From positions 1,798,001 to 1,862,000 of the forward strand of contig NZ_CP059060.1 of the NCBI RefSeq assembly GCF_014217875.1: a DNA stretch of 64,000 nucleotides, given 5' to 3'. Source of the DNA: Synechococcus sp. LTW-R. Lineage in GTDB: Bacteria > Cyanobacteriota > Cyanobacteriia > PCC-6307 > Cyanobiaceae. Of the stretch, positions 40,208 to 49,834 are shown piece after piece (within the stretch, counting starts at the first letter, position 1; every line of letters starts with the position of its first letter). The notes beneath the pieces are model-generated. The model was not told where the DNA came from. It made no database searches and saw only the letters and a list, made by a program, of their open reading frames with translations. A program made the translations under genes and the position numbers.

Positions 40208-41527
40208 ATGGATCAGGCCAATGCAATAAAGCTGCTGTCAGAAGGCAAAATGAGCACGCTCTGCTTGGAGTTGATGGACTATGACTATGATCTTTATGCT
40301 CAGGTAAAAGAGAACGAAGGACAATATAGCTATCTTAAATACCAAGCCACGATAGAGTCGACTGTTGAAAACTATCTATACACTAGACTTGGTGGGTCAG
40401 CAGAACCTGCGGCTACTTCGTTAGCAAATAATCGTCTAAATACACAAGCTTCTGACAAATCAAAGTATTTCGGAAAAACAATAATCCTCTTGCATAACCC
40501 AAGTATAGACGCGCATGTCACGGTGCTTGTGTCTATGCAGAAGGCTTTTTTTGATGTGTTCAATCCGGACGACCTATATATAGCCGTCTTGTATAAATAC
40601 ACTGACTATACTCCATGGAAGGATCTGATTGAACTTCGAGGATTTACTTGCATTCCTCAACATGATGGTAATGCAGTTGAAATGCTGGCAGAATTACGTG
40701 ACGTCTACCGACCTAAGCAATACATATGGTGGGGGCCTCCCGTCTACCAATGGCTTGGCCCTTTAATTGATCCAGGCGCCATTCATCGGAGCGTGAGCTT
40801 TAAATATGATATCCCTCAGTCGCCGCGCTTCAATTCACACCATATTGGCTATGGAAAAAACTATGCATGCAAAATCAGTTCGGAAGTTCCAATTTATGGC
40901 TTCCACCAGCCAATTACTCGTTCATCGATTCCAGATATTTCACCTTTCCAGCTTCAAGAAGCAGCATTTCAGTCTGAAATGTCTTTGAGAAACAATCCGC
41001 TGAAAACACGATCCAGAATAAATATTGGTGTAATTGGACGAGCCGAAAAAATCGCTCAGCCAAGCTATCTAGATTCAATTGTGCAAATACTTCGTCAAGA
41101 TAATAGGCTTATCTTTCACTGGACAGGACAGCACGAACGCGAAATATCGACCTATTTTGAAAATCATGGCCTGGGACATAGACATCAGTTTCATGGTTGG
41201 GTCTGTTCCTACGACTTTCTTTGTGAACTCGATATCTATCTAGATACTTTTCCTTTTGGCACTGGTCAAAGCCTTGCGCTGGCTGGGTATATGGGAAAGC
41301 CGATCATTTCCATGGTCTCACCTTATGAAGCTAGCTTCACTAATCTCTTCAACTCCTTTCTGGTGGAGCTGCTTACAGTGAAGTCAGCCAAAGACTATGT
41401 AGCTCGCGTTCTTGACATATGCGCCCAAAAGCATGAAGTGCCCAATGGTCTTGAATTGCACGATCAATTTAGCTTATGCTTCGATGATCAATCCCTGATT
41501 GATCTCCCGGCTCAACTTGCTCTGTAA
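40208..41527 (+). CDS. Glycosyltransferase-like protein, specificity unknown
   Basis: This is a 439-residue protein that I cannot place firmly. The N-terminal 200 residues have no recognisable motif. The C-terminal half resembles a GT-B transferase of the GT41/GT4 kind: INIGVIGRAEKIAQPSYLD, then IFHWTGQHEREI, QFHGWVCSYDFLCELDIYLDT and PFGTGQSLALAGYMGKPII, where small residues would bind the donor phosphate. No signal peptide or membrane helix is seen. It is translationally coupled (TAATG) to the next gene, so the two likely act together. It is AT-rich (about 40% GC in 41041-41100). Confidence 0.65.
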   Translation: MDQANAIKLLSEGKMSTLCLELMDYDYDLYAQVKENEGQYSYLKYQATIESTVENYLYTRLGGSAEPAATSLANNRLNTQASDKSKYFGKTIILLHNPSIDAHVTVLVSMQKAFFDVFNPDDLYIAVLYKYTDYTPWKDLIELRGFTCIPQHDGNAVEMLAELRDVYRPKQYIWWGPPVYQWLGPLIDPGAIHRSVSFKYDIPQSPRFNSHHIGYGKNYACKISSEVPIYGFHQPITRSSIPDISPFQLQEAAFQSEMSLRNNPLKTRSRINIGVIGRAEKIAQPSYLDSIVQILRQDNRLIFHWTGQHEREISTYFENHGLGHRHQFHGWVCSYDFLCELDIYLDTFPFGTGQSLALAGYMGKPIISMVSPYEASFTNLFNSFLVELLTVKSAKDYVARVLDICAQKHEVPNGLELHDQFSLCFDDQSLIDLPAQLAL

Positions 41528-42297
41528 TGGCCTTTAACGGACACTTCTTGACCATTGTTAAAACATATATTGACTTGATCAACAGTAGAAATGAACCAAT
41601 GCATCCAACGCGTGCGCTTTTTAGCGTAGGCTTTCCTGACATCATTTCCAAACAAGGTTCCCTCGATTGTCACCTCGAACAGAACTTAAAACCCTTTGAG
41701 ACTCATAGCCCAGAAACTCTTAGGTGGCATGGTCTTCCTGATGATAATCTATATACCACTTTCAGCATGCCAAAATTTTGTGCCAGTGAAGGATGGGATT
41801 TTCAATACCTAGACATTGCCCCGGGCACCGGTGACAACTCTTCATCATTTCATCAGCTCGATCTTAATCATGACCTAGATCCGTCTTTGTACTCATCTTG
41901 TGACATACTAATTGATAGCGGCACTGCTGAGCACTGCTTTAATATAGGGAAGGTATTCGAAAACTACTTCCATATACTTCGACCTGGAGGCTTTGTGTTG
42001 CAATATATTCCCTTCTTGTCGCCGAATCATGGATTCTGGAGCGCCAATCCAACTGTTTTTTATGACTTAGCAAGCTGTAATCCAATCAAGGTCTTCTTGT
42101 GTGAAATGCAGTCATTTGCCAGCTATAGAGACTATTTCTCGGGCAACTATCACCGCATCTCGTTTTCCCCTGTCAATAGGTTTGTATTGCCTTCTGATCT
42201 AAGCCTTGATCTGACAGTGCTCATATTTGCTGTATATAAAAAGTACAAAAAAAGTCCTTTTAAGTATCCTATGCAGGCCAAATATCGCTCACAGTAA
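41527..42297 (+). CDS. Methyltransferase-like protein
   Basis: This 256-residue protein has a weak class I SAM-methyltransferase pattern: DFQYLDIAPGTGDNSSSF would be motif I, ILIDSGTAEHCFNIGKVFENYFHILRP split by position gives the motif IV and post-motif region, and GGFVLQYIPFL follows. The glycine-rich loop is atypical, so binding of SAM is uncertain. Its ATG overlaps the stop of the upstream GT-like gene. It could modify the sugar added by that protein. A 310-nt stretch after it (42298-42607) has no recognised feature apart from the uncertain start region of the next gene. Confidence 0.6.
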   Translation: MAFNGHFLTIVKTYIDLINSRNEPMHPTRALFSVGFPDIISKQGSLDCHLEQNLKPFETHSPETLRWHGLPDDNLYTTFSMPKFCASEGWDFQYLDIAPGTGDNSSSFHQLDLNHDLDPSLYSSCDILIDSGTAEHCFNIGKVFENYFHILRPGGFVLQYIPFLSPNHGFWSANPTVFYDLASCNPIKVFLCEMQSFASYRDYFSGNYHRISFSPVNRFVLPSDLSLDLTVLIFAVYKKYKKSPFKYPMQAKYRSQ

Positions 42298-42607
42298 GCC
42301 GGTTGGCCGCCTCGCTTGTGCAAAGAATGCTCCATCTCATTTTCAGAGCCTAATTCCTTTGCTGATATGTCTAGCCTTTGCGTTAAGCAAGCCTTGGCTT
42401 TTCTCTGGCTAGCCACTTGGAAGGACGCGAGTCGATCAACTAATTAGACCCTGACTCGCTGCTTACCCCTTAATTGCTAACGATTCTTTGGTTGCCTGAT
42501 GGCATTACGTTCTTAGCCTTCTCACAGAAATGCTCCCTTAGCACGGAAGTGAATGATAGCTACTACGTATGTCTGCTATGATTTGCTTACTCTCTGGTTT
42601 TGTTGGC

Positions 42608-43192
42608 ATGAGTGTTATTACAGATGCATACCGCATAGAGCAGAAAGCATTACATGAAAATCCCTTCTATGGAGTTGCCTCCAAGCATTACGCCCCACTT
42701 GTAAGTGAGATAATAAAAAAGCTAGGTATATCGTCACTGACTGATTATGGTGCCGGGAAGAAAAGGCTTTTTCAGTCCTTAGTTGATATCGGTATTGACC
42801 TTAAAGAATACAATCCATATGATCCAGCTTTTCCTGAGTACGGCAAACCAATGCCCGCGCAGCTGGTCTGTTGTATAGATGTGCTTGAACACGTTGAACT
42901 GGACTGCTTGGACGACGTGTTATCTGAAATTCATGCAAATATGCAAAACTACTGCTTCTTGACTGTTCACACGGGGCCAGCAATGAAGCATCTCTCTGAT
43001 GGCCGCAATGCTCATATCACTCAGGCACCATCATCATGGTGGCTTAAAAAGCTTACAGACTATTTCGAAGTTCTACAGCTTCAAACCACTACTAAGTTTG
43101 GAAAAGGTTTTTGGATAATAGGGAGCAAGAAGAATGGAGCGCTGAAGGTAAACTCGCATGAAAAGTTCAACGCCCCAGCTGCCACGAAATAA
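42608..43192 (+). CDS. Small SAM methyltransferase-like protein
   Basis: This 194-residue protein begins AYRIEQKALHENPFYGVASK, typical of a small group of class I methyltransferase-like proteins found in surface-glycan and phage clusters. LTDYGAGKKRLFQSLVD takes the place of motif I, and CCIDVLEHVELDCLDDVLSEI that of motifs IV-V. I use the ATG at 42608, because the extra 13 residues from an upstream ATG at 42569 are hydrophobic and unlike the family. The substrate is unknown. It is the last island gene before a long gap. Confidence 0.7.
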   Translation: MSVITDAYRIEQKALHENPFYGVASKHYAPLVSEIIKKLGISSLTDYGAGKKRLFQSLVDIGIDLKEYNPYDPAFPEYGKPMPAQLVCCIDVLEHVELDCLDDVLSEIHANMQNYCFLTVHTGPAMKHLSDGRNAHITQAPSSWWLKKLTDYFEVLQLQTTTKFGKGFWIIGSKKNGALKVNSHEKFNAPAATK

Positions 43193-43888
43193 CTCCTACA
43201 AAGCAATTGTGCCTTTCTGGTATTGATTGATGGTCTTCATGCTTACTGTTCAAACTGTGTGGAGATTACCCGTATAACATATCGGAAAGTGTTTCTTTGG
43301 GTTTGGATTTGTGCGTTCTCTTGAGGCGGCTTTTATCGGCCTTTGCGTTTTAGTATGACTGGAGATTTCAGTCCTTTCGAGATCTACGCGGGTTCATCCG
43401 CTGTCGCGGTTGTAGCTTTCTTGTGCTACAGATAAACATGCTGAATTCACCTCTCTAGAATTAATTTCCTTGTAGCCCATAGGAAGCTTGTAGGAGGTCA
43501 GTCTCGGCGTCTCGCTTGACGAATATAGCGTAAAGACTGACCATGAAAAGTTCGGCAAATATGTTTTCAGGAGGTAGATGCAACTTGTATGCTTGCTTTA
43601 TTGGGGGCTGATACTTTCTACGATTAGCCCTAGACCTTCGCGGAGATTGTACTCTGGCTCTATTTATGCTGGTGATCGACGTCTTTTAGGCATGAAACGT
43701 AGCATTCCCTCTTTGTCGTGAGAGTGTTCTGTGGGCCTTTTGGCAATATAGCGTGCAAGGTCTGGCTGAAATATAGAATCACCTCCGCATATCATAAGTA
43801 CCTCTTTGAAAGAGTGTGCCGGGCATTGCTCCGGGGCTTTTATTCCGGACCATCGATGTCTTGCAGCACAGGTGCGGTTGAATTTCCC
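43193..43888. other. Long non-coding stretch at the right edge of the island
   Basis: Nearly 700 nt with stops in all frames and intermediate GC. On the minus strand, a short frame ending at 43664 contains MICGGDSIFQPDLARYIAKR, which looks coding but has no recognisable family; it may be the tail of a lost gene. GACTG/CAGTC at about 43357-43372 forms a small hairpin. No transposase, tRNA or integrase fragment was identified. It most likely holds debris of island genes. Confidence 0.5.
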
Positions 43889-43915
43889 AAAAAAAGCCCC
43901 GCCAATAGCGGGGCT
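43889..43915 (-). terminator. Terminator of the transketolase gene
   Basis: On the minus strand, an eight-base stem (43908-43915 with 43895-43902; AGCCCCGC / GCGGGGCT) is followed by a run of Ts opposite the seven As at 43889-43895. It lies about 30 nt beyond the tkt stop. It sets the boundary between core DNA and island. Confidence 0.9.
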
Positions 43916-43944
43916 TGAGGGCATCAACGTGTTGATCTAGTTGA

Positions 43945-45948
43945 TCATCCCAGAGCTTTCGCTTTGGCCACCACGTTCTCGACGGTGAAGCCGAACTTCT
44001 CCATGAGCAGAGGGCCAGGTGCGGAAGCACCGAAGCGGTCGATGGAGACGGTATCGCCTTCGAAGCCGGTGTACTTGTGCCAGCCGAAGCTGCTGGAGGC
44101 TTCGACCACTAGGCGCTTGCGGCAAGCGGCGGGAAGCACGCTCTCGCGGTAGGCGGCGTCCTGTTCTTCGAATAGGTCCACGCAGGGCATGGAGACGACG
44201 CGGACGTTCTTGCCTTCAGCGCGCAGCTGGGCGGCGGCCTTGACGCAGAGGTCGAGCTCGGTGCCGGTGCCGATCAGGATCAGGTCAGGGGTGCCGTTGC
44301 TGTCCTCAAGGATGTAGCCACCCTTGGCCACGTGGTCAGCGTTGGAGTTGCCCTGGTTGGCCATCGCCTGACGGCTGAGGAACAGCACGGTGGGGCGGTG
44401 GCGGTTCGCCACAGCCACCTTGTAGGCACCGCTGGTTTCGTTGCCATCTCCAGGGCGGATCACCAGCATGTTCGGGATCGAACGCAGGCTGGCCAGGGTC
44501 TCGATCGGCTGGTGGGTGGGGCCGTCTTCACCCAGACCGATGGAGTCGTGGGTCAGGACGTAGATCACACCCAGTTCGCTCAGGGCGGATAGGCGCATGG
44601 CGCCCACCATGTAGCCAGCAAACACGCAGAAGGTGCCGCCGTAGGGAACCAGGCCGCTGCCGTGATAGGCGAGGCCGTTCAGGATCGCGCCCATGGCGTG
44701 CTCGCGCACACCGAAGTGCAGGTAGCGGTTGCCCTCGGCACCTTTCTGGAAACCGGACTCACCCTTGATGTCCGTCAGGTTGGAGTGGGTCAGGTCGGCG
44801 GAGCCACCGATCAGCTCGGGCAGGTTGGGGCCGATGGCATTCAGGCAGTTGTAGGAATGCATCCGGGTGGCCACGCCCTTGTCGTCAGGGGTGTAGCTGG
44901 GCAGGTTCGCGTCCCATCCCTGGGGCAGCTCACCGCGCAGTTGACGCTCGAACTGAGCGGCTTCGGTGGGGTACTTGCTGCGGTAGTCAGCCAGGGTGGC
45001 GTTCCAGGCGGCTTCGGCGGCGGCGCCACGCTCGATGGCCTTGCGCCACTGGTCGTAGGACTCCTGGGGAACTTCGAATTCGCCGTAGTTCCAACCCAGG
45101 TTCTGGCGGGTCGCGGCGGCTTCGTCAGCACCCAGAGCAGCGCCGTGCACACCGGCGGTGTTGGCCTTGTTAGGGGAGCCGTAACCGATGGTGGTGGTCA
45201 CCTTGATCATCGAAGGACGATCGGTGACGGCCTTGGCCTCTTCAATCGCCTTGGCAATCGCGCCAAGGTCGGTGTTGCCGTCGGCGACGTGGATCGTGTG
45301 CCAGCCGTAGGCCTCGTAGCGCTTCAGCACATCTTCGGTGAAGGAAACGTTGGTGTTTCCGTCGATCGTGATGTGGTTGTCGTCGTAGAGCGCGATCAGC
45401 TTGCCCAGGCCCAGGTGACCGGCCAGGGAAGCGGCCTCACCGCTGACACCCTCCTGGTGGCAGCCGTCGCCCATGATCACGTAGGTGGTGTGATCAACGA
45501 GCTTGCAATCAGGCTTGTTGAACTTGGCCGCGAGGTGTGCCTCGGCCATGGCCAGGCCGACGGCGTTGGCGATGCCCTGACCCAGAGGACCGGTTGTGAC
45601 TTCGACGCCGGCGGTCTCGAAGGTTTCGGGGTGACCAGGGGTCTTGGAGCCCCACTGGCGGAATTGCTTGATGTCCTCGATCGTGACCGAGTCGTAGCCG
45701 CTCAGGTGCAGCAGCGCGTACAGCAGCATGCAGCCGTGGCCGGCGGACAGCACGAAGCGGTCACGGTTGAACCACTTCGGGTTCTTCGGGTTGTGCTGGA
45801 GGAACTTGTCCCACAGGGTGTAGGCCATGGGAGCGCAACCCATGGGCAGGCCGGGGTGACCGGAGTTGCTCTTGTTGATCGCGTCGACGGCCAGGAAGCG
45901 AATGCTGTTGACGCAAAGCGTGTCGACGGAAGCGGGAGCGACGACCAT
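43945..45948 (-). CDS. tkt: Transketolase
   Basis: Transketolase moves two-carbon units between sugar phosphates in the Calvin cycle and pentose phosphate pathway. The 667 residues have [33 protein letters not shown], the TPP/Mg motif MGDGCHQEG with ALYDDN following, and the pyrimidine-domain region [19 protein letters not shown]. Length is normal. A decayed copy of its 3' end lies at 36914-37053, beyond the island, so this locus has been rearranged. It is transcribed towards the island with fabF upstream. Confidence 0.97.
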   Translation of the reverse strand: MVVAPASVDTLCVNSIRFLAVDAINKSNSGHPGLPMGCAPMAYTLWDKFLQHNPKNPKWFNRDRFVLSAGHGCMLLYALLHLSGYDSVTIEDIKQFRQWGSKTPGHPETFETAGVEVTTGPLGQGIANAVGLAMAEAHLAAKFNKPDCKLVDHTTYVIMGDGCHQEGVSGEAASLAGHLGLGKLIALYDDNHITIDGNTNVSFTEDVLKRYEAYGWHTIHVADGNTDLGAIAKAIEEAKAVTDRPSMIKVTTTIGYGSPNKANTAGVHGAALGADEAAATRQNLGWNYGEFEVPQESYDQWRKAIERGAAAEAAWNATLADYRSKYPTEAAQFERQLRGELPQGWDANLPSYTPDDKGVATRMHSYNCLNAIGPNLPELIGGSADLTHSNLTDIKGESGFQKGAEGNRYLHFGVREHAMGAILNGLAYHGSGLVPYGGTFCVFAGYMVGAMRLSALSELGVIYVLTHDSIGLGEDGPTHQPIETLASLRSIPNMLVIRPGDGNETSGAYKVAVANRHRPTVLFLSRQAMANQGNSNADHVAKGGYILEDSNGTPDLILIGTGTELDLCVKAAAQLRAEGKNVRVVSMPCVDLFEEQDAAYRESVLPAACRKRLVVEASSSFGWHKYTGFEGDTVSIDRFGASAPGPLLMEKFGFTVENVVAKAKALG

Positions 45949-45992
45949 GGGTTACGGGTAGGGGAAGGGTGTACGGGCGGGGAGACCGCGGG

Positions 45993-47243
45993 TTAGTTGA
46001 ACCGGCGGAACGCCAGGCAAACGTTGTGGCCGCCGAACCCAAAGGAATTCGAGAGCACCACGTTCAGTTTGTGTTCCCGGGCCTGATTGGGAACGACATC
46101 CAGATCACAGGCAGGATCCGGATTTTGGTAATTGATCGTAGGCGGGACCAGGTTGTGGCCAATCGCCAGGACCCCAGCAACGGCTTCAATGCCGCCGCTG
46201 CCGCCCAACAGGTGCCCGGTCATCGACTTCGTCGAGCTCACAGGAATCTGTTTCGCCCGCTCCCCCAGGGAGGACTTGATGGCGGAGGACTCGTTGGAGT
46301 CGTTCGCCGGGGTGCTGGTGCCGTGGGCGTTGACGTAATCGACTGCGTCCGCCTCGATGCGTGCGTCTTGCAGGGCAAGGCGCATTGCTTCAGCACCACC
46401 CACGCCGCCGGGGGTGGGGGAGGTGATGTGGTGGGCGTCGCAGGTCATGCCGTAGCCCACAACCTCAGCCAGGATCGTGGCGCCGCGGGCCTTCGCGTGC
46501 TCCAGGCTTTCGAGGACGAGCACACCGGCGCCCTCGCCGATGACGAAGCCGTCCCGTTCCGCGTCGAACGGGCGACTCGCCGTCGCTGGATCGTCGTTGC
46601 GGAAGGAGAGGGCCTTGGCGCTGGCGAAGCCAGCAACGCCCAGGGGGGTGATGGCGGATTCCGCACCACCGCAAACCATGGCGTCGGCTTGACCCAGCTG
46701 GATCAGGCGAAAGGCATCACCGATGGCGTTGGAGCCTGCGGCACAGGCCGTGGCCACCGCGGTGCTGGGGCCCTTCGCGCCGATGGCGATCGCCGTCAGG
46801 CCCGTGGCCATGTTCGGGATCATCATCGGCACCGTGAACGGGCTGACCCGTGACGGGCCTTTGCCTTCGAGCACGTGGGCCTGGGTCTCCATCATCAGCA
46901 GGCCGCCCACACCCGAACCGATGGCGGTTCCGATGCGGTGTGCATTGCTGTCATCAATGGTCAACCCGGCTTGGGCAACGGCCTGCTTGGCGGCGACAAC
47001 GCCGAACTGACAGAACCGATCCCAGCGCTTGCTTTCCTTGGGCTCGATGTAGGCGGAGGGATCGAAATCCTTCACCTCAGCCGCAAAACGGCAGGCATGG
47101 GCAGATGCATCGAACAGGGTGATCGGTGCCACCCCGTTGCGACCACTGCTCAGTCCTTCCCAATAGGAAGTGACGTCATTCCCAATCGGTGTGACCGCGC
47201 CAAGGCCGGTGACGACGACGCGGCGGAGACCCTCCACCATCAA
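45993..47243 (-). CDS. fabF: Beta-ketoacyl-ACP synthase II
   Basis: FabF condenses malonyl-ACP with a growing acyl-ACP in fatty-acid elongation. The 416 residues have RRVVVTGLGAVTPIGND at the start, the catalytic Cys in ATACAAGSNAIGDA, and the two His in VNAHGTSTPAND and KSMTGHLLGGSGG. It lies nine bases after acpP in a typical acpP-fabF order and is followed by tkt after 44 nt. Confidence 0.96.
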   Translation of the reverse strand: MMVEGLRRVVVTGLGAVTPIGNDVTSYWEGLSSGRNGVAPITLFDASAHACRFAAEVKDFDPSAYIEPKESKRWDRFCQFGVVAAKQAVAQAGLTIDDSNAHRIGTAIGSGVGGLLMMETQAHVLEGKGPSRVSPFTVPMMIPNMATGLTAIAIGAKGPSTAVATACAAGSNAIGDAFRLIQLGQADAMVCGGAESAITPLGVAGFASAKALSFRNDDPATASRPFDAERDGFVIGEGAGVLVLESLEHAKARGATILAEVVGYGMTCDAHHITSPTPGGVGGAEAMRLALQDARIEADAVDYVNAHGTSTPANDSNESSAIKSSLGERAKQIPVSSTKSMTGHLLGGSGGIEAVAGVLAIGHNLVPPTINYQNPDPACDLDVVPNQAREHKLNVVLSNSFGFGGHNVCLAFRRFN

Positions 47244-47251
47244 TCCCTTCC

Positions 47252-47494
47252 TCAGGCCTGCTTGTCCTGGATGTACTTGACGGCGTCGCCAACGGTGGCG
47301 ATGCCCTCAGCGGCTTCGTCGGGGATCTCGATATCGAAGGCCTCTTCCAGGGCCATCACGAGTTCAACGGTGTCGAGGGAGTCAGCGCCCAGATCGTTCT
47401 GGAAGTTGGATTCAGGCTTGACCTCGCCGGCATCAACGCTCAGCTGCTCAACAACGATCGAGCGGACTTTCTCGAAGATCGCTTCCTGGGACAT
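47252..47494 (-). CDS. acpP: Acyl carrier protein
   Basis: This is the carrier of fatty-acyl chains on a phosphopantetheine arm. The 80-residue acidic protein has the attachment Ser in [18 protein letters not shown], preceded by NFQND, as in all bacterial ACPs. It is upstream of fabF in one transcript and diverges from psaC over 136 nt. Confidence 0.97.
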   Translation of the reverse strand: MSQEAIFEKVRSIVVEQLSVDAGEVKPESNFQNDLGADSLDTVELVMALEEAFDIEIPDEAAEGIATVGDAVKYIQDKQA

Positions 47495-47561
47495 GGCCGG
47501 AGTGTCGGACGCCGCATCCTACGGGTATGTGCGCCAGCGGCCCCCGTATGAACAAGGGTGA

Positions 47562-47876
<315 letters not shown>

Positions 47877-47896
47877 GCCCGCCTCCCATAAGCTCA

Positions 47897-47920
47897 AGCC
47901 CGGCCCAGCCGGGCTTTTTT
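47897..47920 (+). terminator. Terminator after psaC
   Basis: AGCCCGGC (47897-47904) and GCCGGGCT (47908-47915) form an eight-base stem with a CCA loop, followed by a T-run to 47920. It lies 20 nt beyond the psaC stop and 16 nt ahead of the glmS start. Confidence 0.93.
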
Positions 47921-47936
47921 ATTGGTTCCAGGCGCT

Positions 47937-49829
47937 ATGTGCGGCATCGTTGCGGTGATTGGTTCGCGCGAAGCGGCACCGCTCCTGTTGGAGGGTCTGC
48001 GTCAGCTCGAATACCGGGGCTACGACTCAGCCGGCATTGCCACAGTTGCTGCTGATGCAGGGCTGACCTGTCTGCGTGCAGAGGGCAAGCTCGCGAACCT
48101 CACTGCCCGTTTTGAGGCCCAAGGGGCGCAAGGGCACTGCGGCATCGGTCACACGCGCTGGGCGACCCACGGCAAGCCGGAGGAGCGCAACGCTCACCCG
48201 CACCTCGACGGTCCATGCCGCCTCGCGGTGGTGCAGAACGGGATCATCGAGAACTACCGGAGCTTGCGCGAGGAGCTCCAGGCCACCGGTGTGGTCTTCC
48301 GCTCGGACACCGACACCGAGGTCATTCCTCACCTTTTGAGCCAGGAGCTCGATCGCCTGGAGGCATCGGGCCAGACCCCGTCTCCGCAGCTGTTGCTCGC
48401 GGCGGTTCAAGCCGTTTTGCCTCGCCTGCATGGGGCCTATGCCCTTGCCGTGGTTTGGGCGGCCCTCCCTGGAGCGTTGGTGGTGGCCCGCAAGGCTGCG
48501 CCCCTGTTGATTGGTCTTGGGGAAGGGGAATTCCTCTGCGCTAGCGACACCCCGGCCCTGGCGGGATTTACCCGCACCATCCTGCCGATGGAAGACGGGG
48601 AGGTGGCCTTGCTGACCCCATTGGGCATTGAGCTCTACGACGAGGCCGGAGCGCGGGTTCAGCGTGCGCCGACGCTCCTGAGTGGGAGCGACCACGTGGC
48701 GGACAAGCGCAGCTTCCGCCACTTCATGCTCAAGGAAATCCACGAGCAGCCTGAGACCGCGGCGCTGTGGGTTGCGCGCCATCTTCCGGACGCTTCAGCG
48801 CGGGTCGCTCTGCCCCTCGATGAGAGCGTCTTTGAAGGCATCGAGCGCATCCAGGTGCTCGCCTGTGGCACCAGTCGCCACGCCGCCCTGGTGGGGACCT
48901 ATCTCCTGGAGCAGCTGGCCGGGATCCCCACCAGCGTCTTCTATGCCAGCGAATTCCGCTACGCCCCGCCCCCGCTCGCCCCGAACACCCTCACCATCGG
49001 TGTGACCCAGTCGGGCGAAACCGCCGACACCCTGGCGGCCCTGGCGATGGAGCAGGAGCGTCGCCGCGGTGTTGCCGATCCTGCCTATGCACCCCGCCTG
49101 CTCGGGATCACCAACCGCCCCGAAAGCTCCCTGGGCCGGATGGTCGATCAAATTCTCGACATCGGCGCCGGCATTGAGGTGGGTGTGGCCGCCACCAAGA
49201 CTTTCCTCGGCCAACTATTGGCCTTCTACGGCTTAGCCATTGCCTTTGCCGAGCGTCGCTCCGGCCGGCCTGGGGTTCTGGGTGCGGAGGCTGTGCAGCA
49301 GCTGATCGCTGGTCTGCGGGCGCTGCCCCAGCAGCTGCGCAGCTTGGTGGACGACCACGACAGCCGCTGCGAGCAGATGGCCCATCTGTTCGCGGATACC
49401 CAGGACGTGATCTTCCTGGGACGGGGAATCAACTATCCGATTGCCCTCGAGGGGGCGCTGAAGCTCAAGGAAATCAGCTACATCCATGCCGAGGGTTACC
49501 CAGCCGGCGAGATGAAGCACGGACCGATTGCCCTGTTGGATGTTCGGGTGCCCGTCGTTTCGATCGCCGTGCCGGGGACCGTCTTCGACAAGGTGCTCAG
49601 CAATGCCCAGGAGGCCAAGGCCCGGGATGCCCAGTTGGTGGGTGTTGCCCCGAACTGTCCAGATGCGGAGCTCTTCGACACCCTGTTGCCGGTGCCGGAA
49701 GTCGACGAGCTGCTCAGCCCGCTGTTGACGGTCGTGCCGATGCAGCTGCTCAGCTATCACATCGCAGCCCACCGGGGGCTGGATGTCGATCAGCCCCGCA
49801 ACCTCGCCAAGAGCGTGACGGTGGAATAG
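47937..49829 (+). CDS. glmS: Glutamine-fructose-6-phosphate aminotransferase
   Basis: GlmS makes glucosamine 6-phosphate, the entry to peptidoglycan and lipopolysaccharide amino sugars. The 630 residues start MCGIVAVIGSR, so Cys2 is the glutaminase nucleophile after Met removal; GHTRWATHGKP and HNG-equivalent VQNGIIENY follow. Two SIS domains (from about 295) have ACGTSRHAALVGTY and GRGINYPIALEGALKLKEISYIHAE in parts, and the C-terminal tail ends PRNLAKSVTVE. The ATG at 47937 is fixed by Cys2. No glmS ribozyme-like element is visible in the short leader. Confidence 0.96.
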   Translation: MCGIVAVIGSREAAPLLLEGLRQLEYRGYDSAGIATVAADAGLTCLRAEGKLANLTARFEAQGAQGHCGIGHTRWATHGKPEERNAHPHLDGPCRLAVVQNGIIENYRSLREELQATGVVFRSDTDTEVIPHLLSQELDRLEASGQTPSPQLLLAAVQAVLPRLHGAYALAVVWAALPGALVVARKAAPLLIGLGEGEFLCASDTPALAGFTRTILPMEDGEVALLTPLGIELYDEAGARVQRAPTLLSGSDHVADKRSFRHFMLKEIHEQPETAALWVARHLPDASARVALPLDESVFEGIERIQVLACGTSRHAALVGTYLLEQLAGIPTSVFYASEFRYAPPPLAPNTLTIGVTQSGETADTLAALAMEQERRRGVADPAYAPRLLGITNRPESSLGRMVDQILDIGAGIEVGVAATKTFLGQLLAFYGLAIAFAERRSGRPGVLGAEAVQQLIAGLRALPQQLRSLVDDHDSRCEQMAHLFADTQDVIFLGRGINYPIALEGALKLKEISYIHAEGYPAGEMKHGPIALLDVRVPVVSIAVPGTVFDKVLSNAQEAKARDAQLVGVAPNCPDAELFDTLLPVPEVDELLSPLLTVVPMQLLSYHIAAHRGLDVDQPRNLAKSVTVE

Positions 49830-49834
49830 CGCCC

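Noticed and set aside
42569-42607. Longer start of the small methyltransferase-like protein
   Set aside because: The extra 13 residues are hydrophobic and do not fit the N-terminus of its family, which begins close to the YR..Q..LHENP segment.
37139-43192. Island as a phage-defence system or prophage
   Set aside because: No nuclease, helicase, toxin, reverse transcriptase, integrase or structural protein motif was found; the contents are glycan enzymes.
44662-45996. A 444-residue frame antisense to tkt
   Set aside because: Low-complexity Gly/Val/Gln composition and no recognisable family; it mirrors the tkt codon pattern.
47917-47940. Possible glmS ribozyme
   Set aside because: The leader between the psaC terminator and the glmS start is about 16 nt, far too short.
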